64,000 nt of DNA from Symsagittifera roscoffensis. Taxonomy: Eukaryota > Xenacoelomorpha > Acoela > Convolutidae. Where the stretch lies: the NCBI RefSeq assembly GCF_963678635.1, contig NC_087062.1, positions 68,061,415-68,125,414 of the forward strand. The letters run 5' to 3'. Positions 41,282 through 52,509 of this stretch are shown piece after piece (the stretch's first letter is position 1; each line of letters opens with the position of its first letter). Under the pieces are notes generated by a model. It had not been told where the DNA came from. It saw only the letters and a list, made by a program, of their open reading frames with translations, and did not search any database. Made by a program: the position numbers and the translations under genes.

Positions 41282-42523
41282 TTATATTTTCATCCGGTTG
41301 TATTGGGCAATTGCTGCTTTATATTTGTTGGGAAGATTTGCATTTGGTTTCCACAGAAGTCCAAGTTGATAGCGGTTGTCGTATAATGATATGGTTTTCC
41401 AAAGTGTTTGCATAGCGTGTCTTTCGTCCGATGACATCGTTATTTCAGGTGATGTGGCATAGGTTTCCATTCGCCAGAATGAGGCGAGAAGATCCGAGAT
41501 TTGTGTGTCGTCAGTTGATATCTGTATTGGGGTGGCTGTTGCTTGGTGGCTTGAGAAGTATCCAATGTCGTTGTTCGGTCCTGCTATTGTCCATCCTAGG
41601 GCTGTAAGGACTGCTCGAGGAACATTTTGATTTCCTTTGATGATGGTCTTCGGGCTGATGATGTCAATATTGTCCGTTCCAATCACTAGGGCTACGTCGT
41701 TGTTGCTGAAGTCCGGAAAACATATATCCTTAAGGTGGTCGTATTGGCTGCAGATGTCGTTCTATTTTTCGGGCTCGGCTGCATTCAAGTTGATGTTCTC
41801 TTTGATTAAAACCTTAGTTAGTTCAAACGCTAAAGTGTTATTTCCAAATGAATGAACTGTAATATCCACTGTCTTAGCCTCTATCGTTTGCGAGTTGAAG
41901 AAACCTCCAATGAGCAGTTGTTCCTCATGGTTAGTTTCCTCCAGTTGAAGATATGCTGCTGTCTGTTGCGATATGTAGCTATTTGTACTTCCTGTATCAA
42001 GAAAAGCGTATACATTAAAGTATATGTTGCGGTGTCGTAATGTTACTGGTAAAAGTAGCAGCAGTGAGCTGTTGATTCTTGATCTCTTCTTTTGGCTGGC
42101 AAGATGGTTGACTTGATTCGGTCGCTGGTTTGGATTAAACTTCGCTGTTCTTTGTGCTCGTTGTTCGTCGTGTAGAGTTGTTGGATGATGCTGATTGCAT
42201 TTGCTGAATGTGTGCTTTGATGGGCAGTCTTTTACTTGATGTTGGCCAAGGCAGTTGAAACAAAGTTTCTTTTCAGAAACGAGTCTCTTCTTCTCTTCCA
42301 AAGGTAAATTCTGATACATGCTGCAGTATGCTGGATGGTGAGTTTGTCCGTCGAAGGGACAAGGGGTCGGGTATTCGCTCTCCAATTTTGAGAAGTCTTC
42401 TGTGAAGGCTGGTTGGTTGATGGTCGAGATCCGTTGGCGTGTCGAAGTCTTGGGGCTATTTGTTGTCGATCGTTCAAGTCCAGGTTCATTTGCTGCGGTT
42501 GCATAGGTGGTAAGTGATCGCAT
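41282..42523 (-). pseudogene. BEL2 zinc knuckle, protease and pre-RT linker
   Basis: This shows a BEL-type zinc-knuckle region (about 42262-42180) with Cys-Phe-Asn-Cys-Leu-Gly and later Cys and His-His residues. The aspartic protease motif Leu-Asp-Thr-Gly-Ser is at about 41998-41987. A single TAG at 41764-41762 interrupts the frame, which then continues in phase to 41282 with the usual pre-RT sequence (Ala-Ser-Phe-Trp-Arg-Met-Glu). Confidence 0.85.
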
Positions 42524-43757
42524 GCTAATGCAAACTGTCTGATCCAGTCGTTGAAAGCGATAAGATTAGGCTGGTCGATGTTCTGGGCGGTGATGTACTG
42601 CGTCCACTGAAGCTGCTGATGGTGTTCCAATTTGCTGACGGCAAATTGAACGTATATTGTAGAGTTTAAATCGTCTTTGAACCCAAGCGTCCGAAATGTT
42701 TCCACCATGTTACTGATGAATGTGGAAAATTCCATGTACGAATCCCTGCGATGAGTTGATGGTTGCTTGAAGCTCTGTAGTCTGTTGACGAAGTCATTGA
42801 TGATGATGTCGGGCCGTCCATATTGTCGTCGTAGTTCGTGGGGGGCAGCGTTGTACATAGTGCTATTGCAGGAGTAGCCACAAATAGCTTGATTTGCTTT
42901 TCCAGTCGTTAAAATCTGCAGATGAGTAATCTTTTCGGCGTCCGAGATGGCTTGATTGTGGATTGTTGCTTCAAAGAGTCCGATAACATGCTCCACTTCA
43001 TAGGGTTTCCGTCGAAAGGCTCGATTTTTACTTTTGGGGGCCTAGTCATAAGACTGTAGTTTGCTCGTGACTGTCCGTTACTTGATGTCTGAGTTACTGC
43101 TGCTGGAATGAACTGCTGTTCTGTAACTATGTTGAAGCTGAGGATTGCGTTGGTGGTGTCGTGTTCTGTTCGTTGAAGTGGTGGTCTGTCTATTTCAAAA
43201 CCTGTCTGGCGGGCTTGCTGCGGAATATCTCGGCTATCTGAAAAGTTTTGGTCCTCTACTGTTCGCTGAACTGATGATCCGGGCTGATGGCTGCTGTTGG
43301 ATAATTTTGACGTCTGGCTAGAGTCCCGATCTAGTATTGTCTGTTGTTGCACTGAATCAGCTGTGTGGGGGGCTTGAACTGTGGTGGCATTAGTGTTCTG
43401 CTGTTGTGGAGTTGTCTCTGCTGCATTTTCTTGTAGCATCTGTCTAAATTCATCCATGATGTCGTCGTGTTCGTCTTGTATATCAGTGAAGCGGTGGATC
43501 AGATCCTCCACAGTGGCGTGCTCAGTCGGGTGGTCTACAAGGTACGTAGTGGTTTCTTCCAAATTGCTGAGAATTTTCTTCATCTCGGTTTCTGAGTCAG
43601 CTATGTTGTAGTTTGTATTGATGTCACTGATGGCTTTTCGTACTCGTCTGAAGAGGCGCTCTAGTTGGGCGATGAGAAGATTTCTCTGGGGGAGAGTGGT
43701 TTTGTTGGGCATGGCTAGTTTGTCGTAGTTGATCGTTGCAGTTGTTGTAGATGTCAT
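42232..43757 (-). pseudogene. BEL2 gag
   Basis: ATG at 43757. Frame 43757-42909 (282 codons) has a Glu/Asp-rich N-terminal region, a Gln/Ser/Thr-rich middle and Pro-Phe-Asp-Gly-Asn-Pro-Met-Lys-Trp, the start of the BEL gag core. One base out of phase, frame 42996-42232 continues it with the rest of the core (Ile-Gly-Leu-Phe-Glu-Ala-Thr-Ile). A second shift near 42500 leads into the zinc-knuckle frame. Two single shifts thus inactivate gag. Confidence 0.85.
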
Positions 43758-43990
43758 ATCCAGTCGTAGTTTTGACCTACTTTGTTAGTTCCTGTCCTAG
43801 GTAGCTAGACCTAAACTTACAAAGGAACGAAGCAAAAGAATAATGGTGCGGTAAATATATTTTCAAATAAGTATAACGAAATAAAATAAGCAATTGAAAG
43901 TTACAAAAGCTTGATAGTAAATCGTTCTGATACCTAAACAGGCGGAAAGTAATATAAACCAAACGTAAAGTTAACGTCCCTATACCAAAG

Positions 43991-44008
43991 TTCAGCTATG
44001 GGGGTCCA
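43991..44008 (-). promoter_or_regulatory. BEL2 primer-binding site (candidate)
   Basis: On the minus strand TGGACCCCCATAGC starts three bases after the 5' LTR end. It begins with the required TGG, but the tRNA is not identified. Confidence 0.45.
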
Positions 44009-44011
44009 AAT

Positions 44012-44376
44012 TGTTAAACCGATTTTTTTTTAAATCTTAAGCAACTGCAAAACGAGTAATCCTTGGTTGGCACTAAAAACAAACTGTGCTTCCAGCCTGG
44101 TCAGGGGGTAGAGCAAGGGTGTGGTTTCTGGCAATTTAGCTGAGTGCCATATAGAAAACGAAAATGTAATCATTTCTAATTTACACGATGTACTTGAGTC
44201 TTTCTTGCTTTGAACTTCGATTTGATTATAAATTAGTTGGTTGCACGTGTTTGGTAATTCAGTTTTGTATTTTTTTGAGTTTTGGTTTTCAATTTCTTTC
44301 CCGGAGTTTTCCTGATTGCATGTGAAAAATTGAAGTCATCTAAGATGGTTGTTAATTGTCAAATTGGCATATAACA
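44012..44376 (-). repeat. BEL2 5' LTR
   Basis: This 365-bp sequence reads TGTTATATGCC...GGTTTAACA on the minus strand, with proper TG...CA ends that form a short inverted repeat (TGTTA/TAACA). Its first 226 bp match 37755-37980; the rest (44012-44150) does not. Confidence 0.7.
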
Positions 44377-45619
44377 ATATTCCTTATCGTCGCAAAGAAG
44401 TGCTGATTACTGTTTCAAAACTTGATAGGTTTTTTGGTGTCTGTTACCCCTCTAGACCGCGTTTGTTGTCTTAAATTTTAATAATGATTGATTCTGACGG
44501 TTTCTTACTTCTCTGCTTCAACGGTTCGCTTTTCTTAAAAACAGGGTCCATTTTGAAACCTTCTGGATCGGCGGTTCTAACTTAGAACGGAAAAAAGTGT
44601 TTTGAGAACCTTCCGCATCGATATTTTCCGTACCACTTCGCGTCGACAATTTTAGGATGCTTCTGGATGGTTGATTTTTGGGCTTTTCCGGCCTGGCGAA
44701 ATTTTGACCATGCCTATCGACAATTTTGGTATCACTCCCGGTCGATGATTTTCAGATAATTCCATATTGGCAACTTTGAGAGACGTGGTTTGTCAATTTT
44801 GGGAAGACTACAATTAGACGGACTTAAGACCAATCCAGGTTGAGATTTTTCGAAAGTTTTCAGGGTGAGATTTATGGGACATTTCCGGATTGCTGAAATG
44901 ATGTTTTAGAGATCCTCCGTGGTTGACAATTTCATTCTTACATATAAATTAATTGCACTGGAAAGGGTCCAATATGGCCTCACGTATCCAAAAAAAGTCC
45001 TTGTCTTTGAAATTTAACCAACTGAGCAGGGTTCATGAGTTGACTTTTGTATGATTCAAAATATAAGTTTGTAGGTCAGGAGGCAGTCTTCATTTTTCTT
45101 GTAGGTTTAAAAGCATTAGATTTCTATTCGGAATATTTTGGTGTAACTCCCAGTTGATAGTTTTCGGATAAATCCGTATTAGAATTTTTGAGAGACGTTG
45201 CTAGATCATTAATTTTTATCAGGAAAACTCAAAAACTTTTTTCTGAGCTGTGTTTCAAATCTCAAAAAATGGTCAAGTTCCAGATTATAGTTCTTAGTTT
45301 TCTCGTCTGATATCAACGGTTTTTACAGTGAAATTAGTTGGTTTAAGATATTTTTCACTACAATAGCCTTTTAGACTTTTAAGCTCAGAAGTGGTGTTTT
45401 TTGGGTGGTCAAAACATCAGTATTCTCTCTAAACTTTCGATAAAAAAGGGTAATTTCTGCTGTAAAACGGAAAAAGTGTTTTTATTATATATAGTTTAAT
45501 TAACATTACGTTTTTTATATCCCCTCTCTCATGTTCGGTTCCGTCCAAGATCCGAATTAGGGGCTTAGCTGGTAAATTTACAACATCGTTAGAGTATCCG
45601 TTTCTAAGTATCCGATATC
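44377..45619. other. Non-genic DNA with a diverged 65-bp direct repeat
   Basis: No ORF is supported. A segment at 44723-44788 resembles 45134-45200 (an ATTTTGGT...GAGAGACGT pattern), suggesting old internal duplication. Confidence 0.4.
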
Positions 45620-47115
45620 TTACTTTATGAACCCAAATCGTTTTAAAATTAAAAAATTGATCCCAACAGTTGGCTGTTGCTGTACTTGGGACCCTTTTTG
45701 TTCCCCTTCAACTGTGGGTGTAGTCTGCTTTCCCACCACACAACCCATCTGGTTGATTGAAAGTTAGCATAAACGTGCTTGAATACTCAGTTAAACAAAC
45801 AGTAGCGATACAGGAACATGACTACAACCGAGTGTCACCATTGCGTTTGATTAAAATGAATATATCAAACAAACAAACTGAATTATTTAACGGCATCTCT
45901 GTTAAATTCTTATTCACTAAACATTTTTAAATTTTTTTCTTCGATGGTGCTGTAATTTTGTTTTTTGTTTTGGTGATAAATTTTTTTATTGGTTTCGCTT
46001 TTTGTTTTATGTGATTTTGGTCCTATACTGCTCAGGAACAGCGCGACAGCAAATCCTTCATTCTTGAAGAAACGGGATAAAAATTGGTGTTGATTAGGTT
46101 AACAAGCTAATTTGGGGAATCCGGAAGAATTTTGCGTTCGGGGATACCCTTATGGGTGCCTGTTAGGGCACTTGGTTTGTGCATATGGTTCTTGCGTATT
46201 GTCTCGTTTGCTCGCTTGTCGATCATGATGTTACAAAAAACACCCAACAGCGCCATAAAAGGTTTAATATAACAATCGCATAATGACAAAAACTAGGACA
46301 TAACGACAAAAAATAAACTTTAAAAATTTAATCCTACAACAATTGGCAAACGTCAAAAAAGAGCCTTTGTGTTTTTCACCCTCTTTTAAAGCCAACTCGA
46401 AATAAGTCTTTTTAATTTGGGTCTAGGAAAGGGTTACGGTTTAAAAACTAGCGGCCGAACGATACAGTTTAACTGAATACACGTAAAAGTAGCGAGCACA
46501 TGGCTGGGTCTCAATGTTCCCGGTCACTCCAAAAACAGAACAAAAAGCGTATTATTTTTTAATCTTTTTTTTTCGGATGCGATATGACACACCCATCGGA
46601 GATGGATTGACCATTTTCTAACTCCTAGCTCCTTATAAGCTCTAAATCAAAGTTATTGATATGTAATAAAATTGCGGACTCATCCGGGTTATTGAAAAAA
46701 AAATGTTGATTTGTTCAACTATAGATAGTTCAACGTTCCTGATCTGCAAACTTCGTTGATGAGGCTGCTTTTGAACTACGGGATTTTCGCGTTTCATAAA
46801 GGACTGCGACAAACGCATAAACCTGCACAATTGCAGCTTTCTGGAATCCTCCCTTTCCTCTCGTAGCATAAACTGTTCCTCAGCTTCATTAAATTTCTTG
46901 CCCTTTTTTTGCAATGCTTTCACGCTATATTTTGACGTTCCCTTTTCGCAGTTTTCTAGTTGCTGTAGAAGAATCAATCGTTTCTTAAAAAGAAATTTTG
47001 AAAAGAAATTCAATCGTTGAAAAGAAAGTTTGAAAATAAATTTTTCAATTCTTTTGATTTTCACGTTTTGCCGTTTTTGCCGAAAAACGCTCACAATTGC
47101 TAAGCTTAACGTGCC
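45620..47115 (-). pseudogene. R3, diverged copy of the gene-like repeat family
   Basis: This aligns in blocks with R1 and R2 but has no BEL element next to it. Its left hairpin (45664-45679, CAACAG-TTGG-CTGTTG) occupies the same place as the R1 palindrome with changed pairing bases. Minus-strand frames of note are 46289-46107 and 47094-46642 (150 codons, Lys/Arg/Gln-rich, possible coiled coil); the second has no clear counterpart frame in R1. It may be an old gene or gene fragment; the family is not recognised. Confidence 0.4.
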
Positions 47116-47965
47116 GTACGTTTAAGAAGAACCAAGCTTCACATCGATTACCATAGCTAAGTAGCTCATGTGCCAAAAAAAACTAGTCCTTACCAAAACT
47201 TCATGTTGAGGCTGCCACCGCGCTGAACACACTTCGAGTCGATAGTGCAAAAATTGATCCCTTCGTTCCATCACAATCTTTTTTGACTGAGAACAGAACG
47301 CTAGTGAATCATCAGCTTGCCACGAAGATTGGCGAAAAAATGTGTTTTGAACTTTTTTCATGTGCTGCAAAACCAACAGTGGGTTGACGTTATTTAAGCT
47401 GATGGGCACAAGTTAGTGAGTCATGAAGATTGAACACTTTTCTGCTAGCTATGGATCGCCAGTGGTTGTTTGATCCGATAACGAAATCAACTTTCTCGAC
47501 TCAGCAAAAGACTGTGAATCGAGCACTCAAATAAACATGCACCGGCGCTACTCCCTCACAAAGTTGTAACTTGGTTATTTGACTCGCCCGCAGGGCTCCT
47601 CATTAATTCAACAAAATTCTGCAGAAAGCTCATAAACGAGCCCCTGCAAACATATTTCTGCCTGGTAGACGAATCATCTAATGTCCACCCCAAACACCCG
47701 TAATAGATCTTTATTGGGTCTTAAAACAAAATACTAACTTTTCGAACCTTTATAACTTTAATTTCCTTCTGAATTTCACCCGGTTTATAATCAAAAGTTT
47801 TTTTTTTGAGTTTGTTTTAAAAGCGTGAACTTCATGGGCTTGCTCGGCTCTCAACGTGTAAAAAGTGAACAAATTTCTACATCATGTATTATCGTCCTGT
47901 TCATGTATTATCGTCCTCTTTCCTCGCTGATAACTTTAAAAACATTTCATCTACAACCCTATAAT
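47116..47965. other. Non-genic DNA
   Basis: No supported gene is present. An 18-base direct repeat (TCATGTATTATCGTCCT, 47882 and 47901) lies near the right end. Confidence 0.4.
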
Positions 47966-48296
47966 CAGGGGCGGATTTAGGGGGGGGGGGGGTTGAATTG
48001 GGGTGGACGCTGCTTTTCTCAGGCACCTATTCTCAGGCAAATATAGTCTAATTTTGAGGGGGGAGCGCGCGCCGAGAAAACGCGGTTTTTTGCTAAAATT
48101 TTTCCAAAAAGTACGCAAAAACGCTATTTGGCCCGTTTTTTCAAAATTTTGCCTGCGGCGTAGAAACTTTTACAGGGTCTTTTTAGTGCTTTGGCAGAGC
48201 TCGAAAAATCTTTTTGGCCGACCTAAAAAAAGGTCGACAAAATTTTGGAAAACTTTTTGAAAATCCAATCTCGAAAAAATCCTAGATCCGCCCCTG
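47966..48296. mobile_element. hAT-like MITE (331 bp)
   Basis: The ends are inverted repeats of CAGGGGCGGATYTAGG (one mismatch in 16). They are flanked by 8-bp repeats CCTATAAT (47958-47965) and CCTGTAAT (48297-48304), one mismatch. An 8-bp duplication with CAGGGG-type ends fits the hAT superfamily. It encodes no transposase. A G run of about 13 bases follows the left end. Confidence 0.8.
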
Positions 48297-48493
48297 CCTG
48301 TAATATCAATGACCAAGACATAAAATCTGTTTCAATCGGTGGTAGGGGAAACAGCAAAAAATATAGCTCGGTTCTTTTTCTGCTCGAAAATTGGGCAATC
48401 AATGAGGGTTAACTTGAACCATAATGAGAAAGATGGGAGTCCGAGGGAGTTCCTACTACTAAAGAATTTATCGAAGATATTCCTTTGAGAGAT

Positions 48494-49045
48494 ATGTATC
48501 CGAAAAACATGCGACAGGTTCACAGAGGTCGGCTGGCCTCTGATCCCGATATCCGCCATGCAAACGACCTCGCTCAAGAATGGGGGTTAAAAAACCATGA
48601 CGACATTGAACTTAAAGTCAAAAAAGGTCACTCACCTAAATCAAACATGGAAGAATTTCGTAGAAGATGTTTATTCCCCGATATTGTTGAATATCGCTGG
48701 GAATTTGAACGGCCATTTATGGGCAGAATGTACAAAAAAATTCATCTACATCTATTTTGGATTGACTTTTTAATCCCAGAACTCGTAAACCAAATGTACT
48801 ATGACGAGCAACAAGTTCACACACTTGAGGACCAAATCAACCAATTGCTTCAAGCCACAGATGCAGAGCGCGATGTGGAGACCAAAAACGCAATCGTACA
48901 ACTTCGTAAGCAACAGGAATTACTTCAAGGTCAGATTTTTTTCTTTCAGAAGCAACAGAGTCTTTCTTCAAGTTCAGATTTTCCTGCACATGCAGTTGTT
49001 TCGCGCCTGTGTTCGTTTTTTAAAATGAGTTTAGATGTTTGTTAA
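48494..49045 (+). CDS. 183-codon ORF of unknown function with coiled coil
   Basis: The open frame extends upstream to a stop at 48425-48427 without an earlier ATG, so the start may be at 48494 or this may be an exon. The N-terminal 100 residues are charged with aromatic patches (Tyr-Arg-Trp-Glu-Phe-Glu-Arg-Pro-Phe). Residues about 105-155 form a likely coiled coil rich in Gln, Glu and Leu, ending in a Gln-Gln-Ser-Leu-Ser run. It lies between two copies of the same MITE and far from other genes. Amino-acid composition looks protein-like, unlike nearby chance ORFs. No family is recognised. It could be a host exon or a relic. Confidence 0.4.
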   Translation: MYPKNMRQVHRGRLASDPDIRHANDLAQEWGLKNHDDIELKVKKGHSPKSNMEEFRRRCLFPDIVEYRWEFERPFMGRMYKKIHLHLFWIDFLIPELVNQMYYDEQQVHTLEDQINQLLQATDAERDVETKNAIVQLRKQQELLQGQIFFFQKQQSLSSSSDFPAHAVVSRLCSFFKMSLDVC

Positions 49046-49070
49046 AACTAACCCTAAGAATATCTACAAA

Positions 49071-49222
49071 CAGGAGCGGATCTAAGATTTTCTCGAGGAG
49101 GGGTGCTGATTTTCAAAAAAAAAATTTAAAATTTTGTTGAACTTTTTTAAATTTTTTTAGGCCGTTCAAAATGATTTCACAAAGCACTAAAAAGATCCTA
49201 TGTTGGCAAAATTTTCTGATGC
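49071..49222 (-). mobile_element. Truncated second copy of the hAT-like MITE
   Basis: This starts CAGGAGCGGATCTAAG and follows the right end of the MITE at 47966-48296 read in reverse, including its CACTAAAAAGA block. Homology fades at about 49222, so the other end is missing. Confidence 0.65.
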
Positions 49223-49682
49223 TCATATGAGGGAAGAAGGAAGGAAAAAGAACCTTAGTTTTTGGCTTACCGTTTCTTTTACATCATCAATCCCCCACAA
49301 ATTTAATATTCAAAATGGAGAACTTTTAAATCATCACTAAATAATAAAACTTTGCATGGTAACCAAACCAATTGAAGTGAACACATTTAATCTTCACACC
49401 TAACATCGTAACGCACTTAGCCATTAAATAACGTAAAAACTAAAAAAAAAAGGAAATTCGTAAAATGGGTGGGGTGTAGGGAAGCGTTTTATTTTACAAT
49501 TGGCTCGTCAAAATTTGTCGTACTTGCCAACACTTGAAAACTCAAGTCAGATACTGTCTGTGGTTCTCCAATTTTACCCAATTTTACCCAATTTTGCCGA
49601 AAAGTCTGCCTAGGTTGTGCGACAAACGTTTTTAGTTCGTATCGAATTGTTTTTTGTGCCAATAGAGAACTTACCAATCGAA
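49223..49682. other. Non-genic DNA
   Basis: No gene is seen. Three short tandem AATTTTACCC-like units lie at about 49569-49595. Confidence 0.4.
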
Positions 49683-49810
49683 TATTGTCACGCTACCTAT
49701 TTTAGGCAGCATAAGTTCGTGCAATTTCTCAAACCAAAATTGATCTTAGTGTTACTCGTTTTTCTTTGCTCTCAATAGATCCAACAGAAGCGCTGGAAAA
49801 TGGTTTATGG
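49683..49810 (-). repeat. Diverged LTR relic of the giant family
   Basis: The order of recognisable blocks (GTCACGCTA, TTCGTGCAA, GATCTTA, TTACTC, CTCAATAGATC) matches the inner part of the giant-family LTR in reverse orientation. Only about 130 bp remain, at much lower identity than other copies. Confidence 0.6.
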
Positions 49811-52132
49811 TGAAATCTGAGTTGCGTTTGTTCTTGATATTCTCAAACTGGTCTACTTTTTTTTTAAAATGAATGTGTTACATATGAAATACGATTGTTT
49901 GGTATTTAAAATGAAATCATGTGTGAAGATAGAAAATGTGAATGAACAAAAAAATGTTTATTTTTAAAATTCAAAATGTTTTGTTCGAATAATTTTAAAA
50001 GTTAAAGATCGCGTTGACGAGCATTCTCTTTACTTGACTGGGTTCGACAAGTTGCTGTTGTCGTCTTCAGCACTTTTTGAACCACTTTTATCAGATTTGA
50101 ATTGATTTGCAGTAGTTGTTGAAAGTGTTATGCTTCACACTGCCAGATAGGGCACAAAGGCTGAGTATAGTCGAAGTATAAAAACAAAAAAAAACTCAGA
50201 TGATCCACGAGGGTTCTAAATTTTTGATTTTGCGGGTGCTTTCAGAAACGAGTGGGTCGCGAAGTCACTCGATTATTTTGAGAAGGTATTAAGTGTACTA
50301 GGACAACATGCCGAAATTTAAACATTTATAAGCACCTCAAAACACTACTATTTCATCTGTAAATTCATCTGTAATCTGTATCTTCAAGTTCAGTCCATAA
50401 TGTGCGTTTTTCTTGGCAATGCAGTCAATAGCCAAGGCATCCATAATTTACATTAGCTGGAGTTTGAAACGAATAAATTATAAACATAAAAAGCGCCTTC
50501 AAAAATGTTTAAAGTTATAACTTTCCTAAACATCAATTAGACGTTTATATTTTATGAAAAAGCCAAAAACTGGTAAAGAAAGTCATGAAATTCAGAAATT
50601 CTTCAGTCCACCCGAGTCGAGATTTTTCACCTAATTTGAAGCAAGATTTGAGCGGTTTGAGCGGGTTTTTTAGACAATTACGCTCAAAATCTTGCTTCAA
50701 AATGAGCGCTTGAGTGGTTTTTGAACGGTTTATCGCAAAAAACGGCTCAAAAACCGCGCTAGATTCGAACGGTTTTGAGCGGTTTATCTAAAAAAAAAAC
50801 CTCAAAAACCGCGCAAGAGTCTTCAAATTAACCATATTTCATGACTTTTGGAGAATCATTCCGACTTGAAGTCCCTAGTTTTATAACTATTCTGGAAGTC
50901 CCATCGGCTTGATGTCCGGCATCCATTCTAATTGCTCCAACTTTCGAAGAAAACAGAATATTTATGCTCGGTGTGGTTTTTTTGTTCAGTCAATTTTCGC
51001 CAATCGAAATAAGAGTTTTCGACAAAAATTTTATCCCATTGAAGAAATCAACTTCCTGATTTCAAATGTAGAAAAAAAATATTTTACTTCCGAATTTTTT
51101 TGTTAATTTTTGGGAGCTTAAAAATTGCCAAATTGGCCAAGTTCTGGGTTAAATTATGCGCGCTTTGAAAATTTTAATCATATTGCAGAGAGCGTAACAC
51201 GAATTACTTGTGTGCGGTGAAATATCCCGCACAACAAAATGGTTCCAAATTGAATTGAAGCTAGCTATTTGATCGTATTAATTTCGTATGATAACAAAAT
51301 CACGAAATCATTCATGATAACAAAATACTAACAAAATTTTACACTTTGATTTGGTCCAAAACTTACAGGTTCACAATATTTTTTTCTTAAAAACTATTCG
51401 ATATGAGTTACGGGACAGCAGAAAAAAAGGGCTTTGCCCTGATATACGAGCAGTCTTATCTGATTTTGTTTCTTTTTGAGGACATATTAGAATTGATTTT
51501 TTTGAGACATAACAGCTATGGTTTGCCATCCTGTGAATGTTTTTAATTGGAGTTTTGAAATCAATCTGTTGTTTCAATTGCGAAAGGACCTTTTTGCATA
51601 GATTTGTTTGAATTGTAGCAGTTTTTTGAACTTTTTTTGATAATTCTCGATGCAATTGTAGCGATGACTAAAAACTGTTAAGGTCCAGTTTCTTTAGCGA
51701 ATGGCTAAAAACGATGCTTTTTAAAGTTTTCTTAGGGTCTTTTTTCCTATTGGCTGTAAGGTCTTGATAGTTTGAGTCGATTTGGTTTTGATCAAATGTA
51801 AACAGTTTTCTACAATTGATGTTCCTGTTCATTGCGGTGTTGCAAAAGTTGCAAAAGCGTCAAAAAAAGAAGTTTGGAGTATCAAATCTGGAATTGTTTT
51901 TTCAGTTCTGGGTTTTTTTTGAGATTTGAGTTGAGAAATTTTTGGTTGATTTTTCTGCCATATCGTTTTTTATTTTATGACGTCATTGATGTAATTTGAG
52001 AGAAATGTAGAGGTTCGTAGCGTGAAATCGTTTAAGAAGAGGTTGTTAAAATTATCGTAGGTGGCTAGCATAGAAAAGTCAAGTTGTTTCTACAGCATTG
52101 ATTAAGCCTTATAATTTGACTAATGTCTAGAC
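49811..52132. other. Non-genic DNA with inverted repeats
   Basis: No supported gene is present; short ORFs have no family features. It holds the inverted repeats at 50638-50810 and, at about 51430-51465, the motif of about 30 bp shared with 6990-7022. Confidence 0.4.
50638..50810. repeat. Inverted repeat and GAGCGGTTT-rich tandem units
   Basis: GAAGCAAGATTTGAGCG (50638-50654) is complementary to 50681-50698 apart from one base. Downstream, a unit of about 52 bp with AACGGTTT...CTCAAAAACCGCG occurs twice. All of it uses one GAGCGGTTTTTGAGC theme on both strands. Confidence 0.6.
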
Positions 52133-52509
52133 TGCGGAGGGTTCTCATGCTTGAAGGATCGAATGCTTGAAAAATTTCAGCCAATCAAAATCGCTAAACA
52201 TTTCTATTGGCTGAATGCCTTTCTCACAAAATCGAAGTCAATATTAACAGAAAATGTTTTAAATCAGTAGAAAATAATCAAATATATTACAAGTTGCGGG
52301 TTACAACCGCAAAACTATTCAGATAAACATCAAGTTTAATGAGTTCAAAATCATAAGAATTTTTCATTCTTGAAAACTCATCTGCTTATTATCTTACTTC
52401 GAGATTTTCACGATTTACTTTGAGATTTTGAATACTCAATTCTGATTGGCTGAAAGTAAGCTAAAATAAATTTCAAGCATTTGGTCCTTCAAGCATGAGG
52501 GACGCCACC
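52133..52509. mobile_element. MITE with long terminal inverted repeats (377 bp)
   Basis: Its ends share an inverted CTCATGCTTGAAGGA...AATGCTTGAAA block and further in a CAGCCAATCA block. The 8-bp palindrome GTCTAGAC stands on both sides (52125-52132 and 52510-52517), a likely target duplication. No ORF is present. Confidence 0.7.

Larger units (their letters stand above)
37755..44376 (-). mobile_element. BEL2, near-full-length decayed BEL/Pao element
   Basis: The minus-strand order is 5' LTR, primer site, gag, zinc knuckle, protease, RT, RNase H, integrase, 3' LTR piece, as in BEL/Pao elements. The coding part is split by several frameshifts and at least one stop, some in homopolymers. The 5' LTR (365 bp) and the 3' side share only 226 bp, so one LTR has been altered. 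Confidence 0.9.
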
